Notes: generated from the letters alone by a model not told the origin. A stretch of DNA of 64,000 nt from a bacterium D16-34 (GCA_003612515.1 RAZB01000005.1:1-64000); one strand, 5' to 3'. Counted from the first letter of the stretch, positions 27,645 to 36,602 are shown. Numbers and translations are program-made.

Positions 27645-29384
27645 CTAGGCTTCGATATTATCAGTCAGGAAGCGAACTGCATGGCGGCCAAACGTAACCT
27701 GACGACCGAGGCAGTTGCCTACCAGATATACCGGATAGTTGCCTGAGTAATAGCTACCAGAGCAGGTGCCAATTGCGCAGAGACCTTCGATGGGATTTGC
27801 GTCGGCATCAAGAACCTGGGTGTCCTTGTTGATGCGCAAGCCGTCAAGCGTGGTCAACAGAGCGCCACCGAACCATGCACCATAGAACGGAGCAGTGCGG
27901 ATAGCAGACAGACGATACGCTTCTTTGCCCATGTCGACGTCTTCGCCAGCATCATAGAGCTCGTTATAGCGCTCGATGGTAGCAAGGAATTGCTCTTTAG
28001 CGTCGCCTTCGAAGCCAAGCTTGTCAGCAAGCTCTTCAAGCGTATCAGCTTTCATCATAAGTCCGGTGTCGATGTACTTCTCGGTGTAAGCCTCATCAAC
28101 CGTCTTGTCTTTCAGCGTACGCTTCCAGGTGCCAGCTGAACAGCCCTGGCTCTTGAAGCGCTGTACGTCCTCGGGAGCGTTTGCGTCCATGATGAGCGCC
28201 CATACGCCACCAGGATGGTTGCTTGCTGCATGGCAGATAGCGTCGTAGTTGCAGCTCTCGTTAGCAATACGAACACCATTGCGGCTTACCTTCAAGAAAG
28301 GCTGGCTGCCCAGGTTGAACTGTCCGCCCGCTGCAAATACTGCTTCAGGATCGTCGCTGGTATAACCTGCGTCAACACCTGGCTCAACGATACCGCGGTC
28401 AAATATCATTGCTGCAGGGGTCTTGTCCATATCAGCACCTGCCCACAGAGCAGCCTTGATGCCCATACCAGTGTTGTTCTGGTTGTAGTTGGTGCTCGTT
28501 ACGCAGGCAGGAATGATCGGGTTGAGTGCGCGAACCATGTCGGCGTTTGCTGGGTAGCCACCCGTTGCCAAGATAACGCCCTTGCTTGCGTTTACGCGAA
28601 CATAACCTTCGGGGGTGTCGAAAATAGCACCCTCAACGCGGCCACCGTCTTCGCGAATAAGCTTGGCCAGGTTGTAGCTGTAGTCAACATCGTAGCCCAT
28701 GTCTGCGAGAATCTCGGTCATGACCGGTACGTGGTCAATGCGCTCGCCGTCGCCAGTGAGGAACGTGTGGCACTCAGGCGGGATGTAGTAGATGGTTCCA
28801 CCAGCGTCGCCGTCGCCACCATTTTCGACATCTACAGTTACCTGGCAGCTGCCGAGTTTATCCTCGTAGAATGCCTGAAGCCACTCTACGGTAGGACCGC
28901 TTTCCTCAATCCAGGTCTTCGCTACAGAAGCATCGTTTTTGAAAGATGCATAGCGATTGAGCTCGTTTAAGATACGACCCTTATCAATGGTTTGACCGGT
29001 GTTTTCGGTGGTGAAGCGAGAGTTAACAGCGCCCACGTCGAAGTGAGATGCTGCGGGCTCGGTGCCCTTTTCAGCCAAGATGAAGTCAATGCCGAGATCA
29101 GCAGCGGTTGCAGCTGCCATGATGCCTGACATGCCAGCGCCAACGATAAGCACTTCGCAGTCACGCGTGTTCGTGATTTCGTCTTCTGAAATCTCCGGTG
29201 CTGAACCCAGCCAGCTCTCAGAAGTGTTCGCCAGTGGGGCATCAGTAGAACTAGGGGTTTCTTCAGTCACGTCAGTTGGGGCTTTCGGAGCGCATCCAGC
29301 CAAACCGAGGGTAGCGAAAGCACCCGCAGCAGCTGCGCCTGTTAAAAATCCACGACGTGAAATACCTGAAGTAGTATTGCGCAT
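27645..29384 (-). CDS. Tat-exported FAD-binding flavoprotein reductase
   Basis: A 579-aa flavoprotein with a Tat signal (ISRRGFLTGAAAAG), lipobox-like LAGCAP, a Ser/Thr-rich linker, and the FAD motif GAGMSG at about residues 82-87. FLKVSRNGVRIANE lies in the substrate domain and a final FAD contact follows. It is a paralogue of the protein at 24794. No FMN domain is present and no cytochrome gene is adjacent; the nearest donor gene is at 26509, across a terminator. AGGAGGAG lies 4 nt before the ATG. It is divergent from the LuxR gene at 29592, with paired GC-rich palindromes between them. Confidence 0.92.
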   Translation of the reverse strand: MRNTTSGISRRGFLTGAAAAGAFATLGLAGCAPKAPTDVTEETPSSTDAPLANTSESWLGSAPEISEDEITNTRDCEVLIVGAGMSGIMAAATAADLGIDFILAEKGTEPAASHFDVGAVNSRFTTENTGQTIDKGRILNELNRYASFKNDASVAKTWIEESGPTVEWLQAFYEDKLGSCQVTVDVENGGDGDAGGTIYYIPPECHTFLTGDGERIDHVPVMTEILADMGYDVDYSYNLAKLIREDGGRVEGAIFDTPEGYVRVNASKGVILATGGYPANADMVRALNPIIPACVTSTNYNQNNTGMGIKAALWAGADMDKTPAAMIFDRGIVEPGVDAGYTSDDPEAVFAAGGQFNLGSQPFLKVSRNGVRIANESCNYDAICHAASNHPGGVWALIMDANAPEDVQRFKSQGCSAGTWKRTLKDKTVDEAYTEKYIDTGLMMKADTLEELADKLGFEGDAKEQFLATIERYNELYDAGEDVDMGKEAYRLSAIRTAPFYGAWFGGALLTTLDGLRINKDTQVLDADANPIEGLCAIGTCSGSYYSGNYPVYLVGNCLGRQVTFGRHAVRFLTDNIEA

Positions 29385-29473
29385 AATTCTCCTCCTCGAA
29401 GTTGTTAATACCGAGCTGTTATGCCCTCAGCTCGACTGAGATGCAGTCTGCCAGCCTAAGACGTATGTCGTCT

Positions 29474-29529
29474 CCCCCCCCATGAAGGGGTATTTTGCGA
29501 AAAACAGATTCCTACCCCGCCATGGGGTA
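29474..29529. promoter_or_regulatory. Tandem CCCC-N-GGGGTA palindromes, candidate operator
   Basis: CCCCCCATGAAGGGGTATT (about 29475-29493) and TACCCCGCCATGGGGTATT (29513-29531) are two related near-palindromes about 36 bp apart. They lie in the 207-bp gap between the divergent flavoprotein and LuxR genes. This is a likely regulator binding site, inferred from symmetry and position. Confidence 0.5.
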
Positions 29530-29591
29530 TTCTGGGGTTTTCGACGAATTTTTGCTAAAAGTGGTGGTAGAGTGCTACTTTGAAAGAGAGG

Positions 29592-31085
29592 ATGCTTGTG
29601 TCGCGCCTAAAAACATCTGCCTTAGATAGCACGCCTAAACCTACTACTACCCCCATTGAAAAAGGGGCATTTATTCGCTGCTTGCTCGCGCTAATTCTTA
29701 TTGCAGCGTCGGGCACGATCCTCAACATGACTATCTATGCAAGCATGGCGTCGTTTTTCGCTGTCGGGCGCGAGATTGCCACCTTTGCGAATTGTTTTGC
29801 ATTTATTGTGCTTGCCATTGTTGCGCTGCGAAGACCCTCGATGCTCAGTGGGCGTATGGTTACTTTGTCAGCTGCAATTGCGGTTGTTGTAGGTGTTGTT
29901 TGCATGGGTCTAGGCGTTACATTGCAAAACGTCTTCTTGGTATTAGTGGGAATTTTGTGCCGTGCATTTGCTTCGGTCTGGGTCACTGGTTTGTTCTGCG
30001 TTGCACTGAGCACTATCACTTCAAGCAAAAGCGTACTGGTCGTTGCAGCGGGTGGTACCGTTCTTTCAAGTTTCGTCTCTTTTGCGCTGCCGTTTGGGTG
30101 TCCGACTTTTATTGCTTGCATTGTCTTTGCGGCATGCATGTTGATTCCGATGGCGCTGGTGTGGGGGATTGTAAAGCCTTCCCTTTCTGTTATTCGTCAA
30201 GGCGGCGGGAGAGCGTTGCAGGACTTTAAGGAGTTTGGCTCTTCTGTGTCGCTGCTTTTGTGCATGTTTTTGGTGTCTGTAGCCTCAGGCTTCGCCATTG
30301 CGTTTAACCAGCAAGATGGCGCTCCTTTGATAACTGTTGCCAGCGATGTCGTGGTTGCGCTTGCGTTTGTTGCGGTGTTCTTCGACAAATCTCAAAATAG
30401 CGAAGATAGGCTGTTCTCGTTGTCTGTCCTGCTGATCGTAGGCGGATTTCTTGTTGCGCCTTTTGAGATTGCCTCAACAAACGGCCTTGCGAATATATTG
30501 TTGTTTGCTGGTCGCGATTGCTTCTATCTGCTTTTATGGATATTGCTTGCCTTTGTGGGGCGTCGTAACCTCTTTATGCTTTTGCCGGTCGTCGGATTTG
30601 TGCGCGCCGCAAGCAGTTTAGGTACCAACGTTGGAGCTGTGGCGGGGCATATGACCAATGAAGTTTCCCTGACCAACCCAGATCTGGCGGGAATTTTTGC
30701 AAGCATCATGCTGTTTGTGTTCGTGGCGTTTTTGTGGCTCGGGTTTCGCCAATTCAGCTTTACGAATGCCGTGTCTGAGATGAGGCTTATCACGCCGCCA
30801 GAAATTGAGGGCATCAGCACGCGTATCGAGGATGTTTGCCGCGTTTTGGGCGAACAGCACGGTCTTACGCCGCGCGAGGTTGAGATACTTGTTTTGTTGG
30901 CGAAGGGGCGCGATGGCAGGTTTATTGCAGATAAGTACGTGTTGTCCTATTTAACGGTAAAAACCCACATCAAGCATATTTATTCGAAACTTGGCGTGCA
31001 TTCACGACAAGAGCTTATTGACCTTACCGACAAAGCCGCCTCTTCCCAGTCAGATCGGACAAAGCGGGAAGAGGCGGATAGTTAG
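29592..31085 (+). CDS. LuxR-family regulator with polytopic membrane N-terminus
   Basis: A 497-aa protein. About twelve hydrophobic segments span residues 25-390, followed by a C-terminal LuxR helix-turn-helix (LTPREVEILVLLAKGRDGRF, then VKTHIKHIYSKLGVHSRQEL). The start is uncertain: ATG 29592 directly abuts AGAGAGG, whereas GTG 29598 would have that sequence at a good 6-nt spacing and removes only two residues. It is divergent from the flavoprotein at 27645 and convergent with the hydrolase at 31132. Confidence 0.88.
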   Translation: MLVSRLKTSALDSTPKPTTTPIEKGAFIRCLLALILIAASGTILNMTIYASMASFFAVGREIATFANCFAFIVLAIVALRRPSMLSGRMVTLSAAIAVVVGVVCMGLGVTLQNVFLVLVGILCRAFASVWVTGLFCVALSTITSSKSVLVVAAGGTVLSSFVSFALPFGCPTFIACIVFAACMLIPMALVWGIVKPSLSVIRQGGGRALQDFKEFGSSVSLLLCMFLVSVASGFAIAFNQQDGAPLITVASDVVVALAFVAVFFDKSQNSEDRLFSLSVLLIVGGFLVAPFEIASTNGLANILLFAGRDCFYLLLWILLAFVGRRNLFMLLPVVGFVRAASSLGTNVGAVAGHMTNEVSLTNPDLAGIFASIMLFVFVAFLWLGFRQFSFTNAVSEMRLITPPEIEGISTRIEDVCRVLGEQHGLTPREVEILVLLAKGRDGRFIADKYVLSYLTVKTHIKHIYSKLGVHSRQELIDLTDKAASSQSDRTKREEADS

Positions 31086-31131
31086 TTGCTTGATTGAGCG
31101 CTGCGCAAGAGTTGAGCGTTTCGCAAAAACC

Positions 31132-32100
31132 CTAGGCGAATATCTCCGTTTTTGGCGTAATAAGTGCGTCTGTGGGCGCCTCTGCAAAATCAGTTAAGCA
31201 AGCGCTGCGCACGGCCGGGCTTGTGTAGGTGTTGTAGTAATAGGTGTTGGTAGCGGCGCTGAAGCAATCGGAGTACAGCGTTAGCTCATAGCTTCCATCA
31301 TCCATGGCAGCCATGCCGTCGCTAAACGATACGCTGCCTAAGGTATGAAACATGCGCATTACGTTGTCAGCTTCGCTCTCTTTTTGCGGGTAGAAGTTGT
31401 TAACGAAGGCAGCTTTTACAAAACGCGAGGTAGAGTAGGGGTCTCCCGGGATGCCACGCATGGTTGATCCGGTGCCAAAGGGCGTCAGTTTCTCTTCGCG
31501 CCACGTGACGCTTCCTGGCCAGCTGCCGTTGCAGCATAAGTAGTTGCGCAGGTTTTCCAAATGCCACGGGAAGGGCGGCTGATTGGTGAGAACGTCCACC
31601 GGATCGTCGTAGATGTGCATACCATCTGCTTGATACTCCACAATAATGCTGCGTTTCGCATCGGCAATCATCCAATGCAGCGCTGCGACACCCATTTCAG
31701 GAGCGGGCGCTTTGGCGATGATTGCAGTGTTTTTCAACGCGGCTTCAGCCTCATCGACCGTGGCAAAATGAGCGCCAATCCACGCGGGAATCTCAAAGGC
31801 GGCGATGTTGGTCTTGCCCTCTTGCGGCTCGGACTCAAATTGGGCATAGCCGGCGAAATTCAGACCACCAACGCTTAAGCCCGCTTCGTTTCCGCAGTTG
31901 AAATACAGCGGAAAGCCATCGTTCTCAACGGCGGTGCCAATAGTGGCATACTTCGTGGGCTCGCTTTCGCAAAATTGCATCTTGAGCATATAGCCTTTCG
32001 GCATTACGATGGGTTTTTCGCCATAACTTACATTCCAGTCGTAATTGCGTCCCCAGAACAGATGGCCTTGACTATCGGTAAATCGAACTCCAGTGCACAT
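31132..32100 (-). CDS. Choloylglycine hydrolase family protein (bile-salt-hydrolase-like)
   Basis: A 322-aa N-terminal-nucleophile amidase. After Met removal Cys2 (MCTGVRF) is the catalytic nucleophile. Also visible are Arg and Asp in GRNYDW, Asn in NEAGLSVGGLNF, Asn in LTNQPPFPWHLENL, and Arg in STSRFVKAAF, which are the conserved active-site set. GLNF and the overall pattern favour bile-salt hydrolase over penicillin V acylase, but substrate cannot be fixed from sequence. ATG 32100 has AAGGAG 6 nt upstream; this start is required because Cys must follow Met. No signal peptide, so cytoplasmic. It sits between two reductase modules in a probably gut-dwelling organism. Confidence 0.9.
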   Translation of the reverse strand: MCTGVRFTDSQGHLFWGRNYDWNVSYGEKPIVMPKGYMLKMQFCESEPTKYATIGTAVENDGFPLYFNCGNEAGLSVGGLNFAGYAQFESEPQEGKTNIAAFEIPAWIGAHFATVDEAEAALKNTAIIAKAPAPEMGVAALHWMIADAKRSIIVEYQADGMHIYDDPVDVLTNQPPFPWHLENLRNYLCCNGSWPGSVTWREEKLTPFGTGSTMRGIPGDPYSTSRFVKAAFVNNFYPQKESEADNVMRMFHTLGSVSFSDGMAAMDDGSYELTLYSDCFSAATNTYYYNTYTSPAVRSACLTDFAEAPTDALITPKTEIFA

Positions 32101-32223
32101 GGAAATCTCCTTTTCGAGGCAGTAAACCATTGAAGGAGCTAGTCCTTCTGAGTGTCAACATAGCACGGCATTTGATGGCGAAGTTGCTGAGGGTGTGTTC
32201 GTTTACGAAAGGAAAGTAATTAG

Positions 32224-32575
32224 TTATAGAGTGTTTTGGGTGGCAAGCCACTTTAGACGTCTGTCCATCATGTGCTGCGTGATGGAACTGTTCATAACGA
32301 TGCCATATCCGTGAGGAGTGCCCGATAAGCGCGTGCATTCAACTAGTACGCCAAGTACCAAGTACCTTAAGTTTCATGGCGAAGTTTTCGCCTTCGCTGT
32401 GCAAGCAATCATAGGTTGCCGTTTCTATATAGGTGCGCGGTAGGTGTTTGAGATCGTCCGAATCGATAGGAGAAGCCAGTCCGAGGAGCTCTTCTTTGGT
32501 GACGCTTATGGCGAGGCTGTCGGCCGAACCGCTGGTGAGGTTGGCGGCGAGGCTGTTGCGCGCACTTTGTTTCAG
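32224..32575 (-). pseudogene. Alpha/beta-hydrolase (esterase) 3' remnant with 7-bp frameshift duplication
   Basis: The minus strand encodes the C-terminal part of an alpha/beta hydrolase: KHLPRTYIETATYDCLHSEG, with the catalytic Asp region, then, after a shift, LVECTRLSGTPHGYGIVMNS containing the catalytic-His-type HGY. The shift is caused by a perfect 7-bp tandem duplication (CCAAGTA twice, 32351-32364); with one unit the frame runs through to the TAA at 32224. The N-terminal two thirds are missing. The break coincides with the start of a family A repeat at 32561-32575. Confidence 0.8.
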
Positions 32576-32756
32576 CAAAATTGTTACACTCATGAACTAT
32601 CGACAGTAATTTCGAGGTTTTGGCTGGAAAATGCCCCTCGTCGGTGAAATCACCCCCTATTTTGCTGTCGAAAACACCGACAAGGGCACTTTTTAAGCCA
32701 TTTTGCCCTCAGATTCACCGACAAGGGCACTTTTCCAGCCACAACTTGCAAATTTG
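32561..32756 (+). repeat. Dispersed repeat family A, copy 3 (full length)
   Basis: Full-length unit: left segment (TTTGTTTCAGCAAAATTGTT, then CATGAACTATCG), left arm GGCTGGAAAATGCCCCTCG, middle motif ending GGGCACTTTTTAAGCC, and right arm CACCGACAAGGGCACTTTTC. The left arm can pair with either the middle motif or the right arm. It directly adjoins the truncated esterase and is followed 5 bp later by a family B unit. Confidence 0.9.
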
Positions 32757-32760
32757 AGAG

Positions 32761-32845
32761 GGTTAAGCCTGGATAGGTACCGGGCATGGCTAGGCTACAT
32801 CACCTATGCGGCGGTAAAAACATCTGCACCCCCGCATGCTTAACC
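32761..32845 (+). repeat. Dispersed repeat family B, copy 2, with 8-bp terminal inverted repeats
   Basis: An 85-bp unit bounded by GGTTAAGC (32761-32768) and GCTTAACC (32838-32845), a perfect inverted repeat. Its core is about 80% identical to positions 1-71. The TIRs and small size suggest a MITE-like element. It lies just past the stop of the LuxR gene at 32857. Confidence 0.65.
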
Positions 32846-32856
32846 GTATGGTTGAA

Positions 32857-34326
32857 TCATTCCCAATTGTTGACGAAGTCGAGCACCTCTTGTTTTGAGT
32901 GCACATCAAGCTTTTCGTAGAGATGCTGTACGTGTGCGCGTAGTGTGCCATGCGCAATCACCAAGTCAGTCTCAATCTCAATGAATGATTTATTCTCGGC
33001 AAGGAGGGCAAGCACCTCTTCTTCGCGATGCGTAAGTCCATATTGCCGTGCAATCAATGCGCATCGATATATCTGGTTTTGTAGATGGTTTCCAATCTCT
33101 ACAGGTTCGGATTCTCCGTTGTCAGTCCGGCGAAAAGCTTTGATGCCCCACGCTGCTGCAAAAGGATTTTCTGTTAACAAAAACATGCATGCAGCCATGA
33201 CGGCAAGAACAAGGGCGGCAAGTGCCCCTTCACCCAAGTAGGTATTCCCAGCCATAAATGACTCGCGGATGACGTTTCCGAGTTGGCCACTTGGTGCTGT
33301 CATGATTACTGACGAGGCTTGCACAATGCCAAAAAGCCATTCAGGTCGAGCGCGGTAGCTAAAACATATTTCACTTAAGGTGCACAACACAAAAAGTAGG
33401 AAACCAAAATATCCCACGCTTATGAGAAGTTTTCCAACGCCTAGACCGCTTTCCGGCCCATGGATTTCGCACCACAATAATGCTCCAACTACCAAAAGAC
33501 TTGATATTTTAGCTAGTGTCGTTGCTTCCATTTTGAGAAAGGCTGTTAGCGTAGCCACGAGCACTATAAGACCAGAAAGCAATCGTCCAAATTCGCTCGG
33601 CACCATAGCGTTGCCCTCAAAGTGCGTCACAAGGCCAAACGCAAGCGTGAAAATAACAACAAGCGCCATGGGGCGCCAGGGAATTCGCCACTGTATTGTG
33701 CTGTCGTTCTCAGGTGTTTTGGGAAGAGGCAAGCGACTACTTAGATGTAGCAACCAGCACGAGAGAATTGGCAATAGAATAAGTGCGGCGAAAAAAATCG
33801 GTGTACCTAAAGCTTTTACCAAGAAATAGATGCACGCACTTAGTGCAAAAGAGGCACTGTAAGCAACAAACGCAGTTTTTGGAGGGTGTGCACTAATCTG
33901 GACAGCCCACATGAGAAAAAAGCCCACCGTAGCAACGCTGTAGCAAACAATTGCAGCTATATCTAAAAAGAAGAGCTCAAATGTCGCAGCAGCAAATTCA
34001 AGGATAGGAAACAGTACGCTTAACACAGCACAGGTCAAAAAGACTGTGCGGGTCCAGATGTTTCGACCGGTTCTATGAACAAAAATGGCAACAAACAAAT
34101 ATCCAAGCAGCGTAAATAAACTAAGTAAAAAGAGACGACCAATTGAGGAAGAAAGAGAGGCGATATCAAGCTTAATTTCGAGTGAAACAGCAAGCGAGCT
34201 CCATGCGTTAAATACTCCAAAACCAAGCAACCGTGACGGAAAGAGTTCTGAGGTTTTATTCTTTTCTGGGGTTTGCGTGTCGTTATTTTTGTTCAAACAA
34301 GACGCATCAGTTGTTAAAGTTTGCAC
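32857..34326 (-). CDS. LuxR-family regulator with polytopic membrane N-terminus
   Basis: A 489-aa protein with about twelve hydrophobic segments and a C-terminal LuxR helix-turn-helix (LTHREEEVLALLAENKSFIE, then LRAHVQHLYEKLDVHSKQEV). The start is GTG at 34326, with AGGAGG 7 nt upstream. It is divergent from the flavoprotein at 34693. The 366-bp gap between them holds two copies of a direct-repeat pair (34446-34527). Confidence 0.9.
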   Translation of the reverse strand: MQTLTTDASCLNKNNDTQTPEKNKTSELFPSRLLGFGVFNAWSSLAVSLEIKLDIASLSSSIGRLFLLSLFTLLGYLFVAIFVHRTGRNIWTRTVFLTCAVLSVLFPILEFAAATFELFFLDIAAIVCYSVATVGFFLMWAVQISAHPPKTAFVAYSASFALSACIYFLVKALGTPIFFAALILLPILSCWLLHLSSRLPLPKTPENDSTIQWRIPWRPMALVVIFTLAFGLVTHFEGNAMVPSEFGRLLSGLIVLVATLTAFLKMEATTLAKISSLLVVGALLWCEIHGPESGLGVGKLLISVGYFGFLLFVLCTLSEICFSYRARPEWLFGIVQASSVIMTAPSGQLGNVIRESFMAGNTYLGEGALAALVLAVMAACMFLLTENPFAAAWGIKAFRRTDNGESEPVEIGNHLQNQIYRCALIARQYGLTHREEEVLALLAENKSFIEIETDLVIAHGTLRAHVQHLYEKLDVHSKQEVLDFVNNWE

Positions 34327-34445
34327 TCGCTTGCCTCCTGTGCCTGGTGCAATCTAATGGCGATAATTATACCAAGAGATGCTTTGCTGCATAAATGGTG
34401 GTGCTGATAAATAATGCCTTAAAATGCATTTGACCAGGAAAGATG

Positions 34446-34527
34446 CTATGAGCTTAGAAAAATAGTCTTGTTTGAGGTGTAGGTAATTAGGCTAAAACTA
34501 TGAGCAAATAGATTGAGAAATAGTCTT
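34446..34527. promoter_or_regulatory. Direct repeats CTATGAGC and AAATAGTCTT, candidate operator
   Basis: CTATGAGC occurs at 34446-34453 and 34498-34505. AAATAGTCTT occurs at 34460-34469 and 34518-34527. Two half-site pairs repeated at about 52-58 bp spacing in a divergent promoter region suggest regulator binding to several sites. Confidence 0.45.
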
Positions 34528-34692
34528 TTTGAACCTTGAATGTGTCGTAGAGTTCGGCTCGACGGATGCTTTGGTGAATGCTTTAGCTGATGCTTCGGTG
34601 GAAGTTAGAGGGTTTGCTAGGGAAAGAAGGCTGAGTGAAAAAGTTCGCGCAGCCTAGAGAGTTCAAACATCGACAAACATGGAGGGTCGAAC

Positions 34693-36522
34693 ATGAAAGA
34701 GAACATTTCTCGTCGAAACGCATTGAAGTTGGGGGCTTCTGCCATGGCTGCAGCAGCCGTTGCTGGTTTGGCTGGCTGCGCCCCGAAAACCGCAGAAGAT
34801 GCAGCATCAGCAAGCGAATTAAGCAACACGGCTGCTGCAAACTCTACCGTTGGCACACGCTATACAAAAGCTGACAATAGTGATGAGATTGGCATTGTAC
34901 ACGAAGCGGCAAGTGAAGAGGATTTCGACGTAGTTGTAGTCGGCGCGGGTATGGCTGGCGTTGTATGTGCAATGGTTGCAGCCGAGCAGGCGCCTGACGC
35001 TAAGATCTTGCTGACGGAGGCGCAGGCAATTTGCGGTGGTGGTACCAATTACGCTGAGCAGCCCGACATGCCTGCTCAGGGTGTCGATTGGGTTACTGCA
35101 ATGCAGGAAGCTGACGCCGAAGGCGCAACGTCGCATTTTGTAAAAGACACGCGTCTTATTGCTGAACGCGCATATGATATCGGTCGCAACAGTGCTTGGA
35201 TGTTCAAAAAGCATGCCGTGCCACTAACTATCAAAAACATGCAGCGTCTGCAAAAGACCTTAACCTCCTTTGAAGCTGGTGAACCTATCACTCGTTGGAA
35301 TGGAATTGCTGGGTATGAGGGTGGTAACGGTTCGCTGACCATTCAGCGCTTGACTGGTGAAATAGATACTGACCCTGCTTATGCAAACGTTGAGATTCGC
35401 GTGAATACGCGTGGTACTGCATTGCTTTTAGATGGCGATGACGAGACGAAGGTTGTTGGTGTACAGTTGCTTGATGATGGCGGCGATTATATCAACATCA
35501 ACACTAAGGCCGTTGTGCTGGCTTGTGGCGGCATGTCGAACAACTTGGAACTCTTGCAAAACTATAGCAACCAAGAATTGACACACTGCTATTCGGTTGA
35601 GCAAAATCACTTTGGCGACGGCTTTATAATGGCCGAGCAGACGGCACATGGTCGTTGCAAGACTATCGCGCTCTCAAGTATGCAGGGCTCTGTTAATGGT
35701 ATGCATTATCAGGCATGGTTGAATTTGGCGGTTGGTCAAACTCCGACGGCGGTATTCGTTAACCAAGATGGTATTCGTTTTGCTGATGAAAATCTGTATC
35801 GTATTACCGATGCTCCTGATTTGGATAACATTAATCGTTCCAAGCTTGTTGAGGGACAAGGTGCCGTGTACTCAATTTTAGGTTCAAATTTGCTTGACTA
35901 CTACAAAGAAAACAAGCTTCCTGGAATGACTATGAGCTTCTATGGTGATGGTCAGGATGAGCGTCCGTATGATTTGGATGCAGACTTGGAAGAGTATGAA
36001 GGCTTGGATACAGTCTTTAAGGCTGACACGTTGGAAGAATTAGCTGAAGCAATGGGTGTCCCAGCTGATGCATTTGTTGAAACCATAACCACCTACGACA
36101 CCGATGCAAGCAATGGCGAAGATAGCGCATTTTTGAAGGATCCTGAGTACTTAGTTGCTGTAGGCGATGCTCCGTATTATGGTTTTAAGCTCAGCTCGCT
36201 GATTGTTAATACCAACGGTGGAGTTCGCGTTGATCATGATTGTCGCGTAGTGGATCAAGACTACAATCCGGTAGAAGGTTTATACGCCGCTGGCTTGACG
36301 ATTTCTGGATTCGTTTCTGATGTATACGAAACAGGCAACTGCCAATGTGTATCAATTTGGAGTGGCAGTAAAGCTGCTCGTAGTTTGGTTGAGCAATGTC
36401 TGGGTGGAACTGTTGCTGATGACTGGTATGGCGATTCTGAATGGGACAATGCAACTGACTTGCCTGTGTTTGCCAACCAAGATGAATACGATGCGTTTGT
36501 TGCTGAATCAGCCAGCGCATAA
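34693..36522 (+). CDS. Tat-exported FAD-binding flavoprotein reductase
   Basis: A 609-aa flavoprotein with a Tat-like signal (ISRRNALKLGASA), lipobox-like LAGCAP, the FAD motif GAGMAG at about residues 84-89, AVFVNQDGIRFADE in the substrate domain, and the C-terminal FAD contact (EGLYAAGLTISG). A distinctive acidic tail ends it (ATDLPVFANQDEYDAFVAES). No FMN domain and no neighbouring cytochrome gene. GGAGG lies 7 nt before the ATG. A terminator follows at 36570. Confidence 0.92.
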   Translation: MKENISRRNALKLGASAMAAAAVAGLAGCAPKTAEDAASASELSNTAAANSTVGTRYTKADNSDEIGIVHEAASEEDFDVVVVGAGMAGVVCAMVAAEQAPDAKILLTEAQAICGGGTNYAEQPDMPAQGVDWVTAMQEADAEGATSHFVKDTRLIAERAYDIGRNSAWMFKKHAVPLTIKNMQRLQKTLTSFEAGEPITRWNGIAGYEGGNGSLTIQRLTGEIDTDPAYANVEIRVNTRGTALLLDGDDETKVVGVQLLDDGGDYININTKAVVLACGGMSNNLELLQNYSNQELTHCYSVEQNHFGDGFIMAEQTAHGRCKTIALSSMQGSVNGMHYQAWLNLAVGQTPTAVFVNQDGIRFADENLYRITDAPDLDNINRSKLVEGQGAVYSILGSNLLDYYKENKLPGMTMSFYGDGQDERPYDLDADLEEYEGLDTVFKADTLEELAEAMGVPADAFVETITTYDTDASNGEDSAFLKDPEYLVAVGDAPYYGFKLSSLIVNTNGGVRVDHDCRVVDQDYNPVEGLYAAGLTISGFVSDVYETGNCQCVSIWSGSKAARSLVEQCLGGTVADDWYGDSEWDNATDLPVFANQDEYDAFVAESASA

Positions 36523-36569
36523 TAATAAACAAATACCCCTTTAGCCGCCCCCTCCTTTTGCGGCTCCAT

Positions 36570-36602
36570 GCAAAGGCTGTCCTTCACGGGACAGCCTTTT
36601 GA
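36570..36602 (+). terminator. Rho-independent terminator after flavoprotein
   Basis: AAAGGCTGTCC pairs with GGACAGCCTTT around a 6-nt loop, followed by TG. It lies about 50 bp after the stop codon. Between it and 36833 I see no gene. Confidence 0.85.

Noticed and set aside
32072-32338. 88-codon minus-strand ORF between the hydrolase and the esterase remnant
   Set aside because: It overlaps the hydrolase start in a wrong frame. The protein-like signal in this region belongs to the frameshifted esterase, read in another frame.
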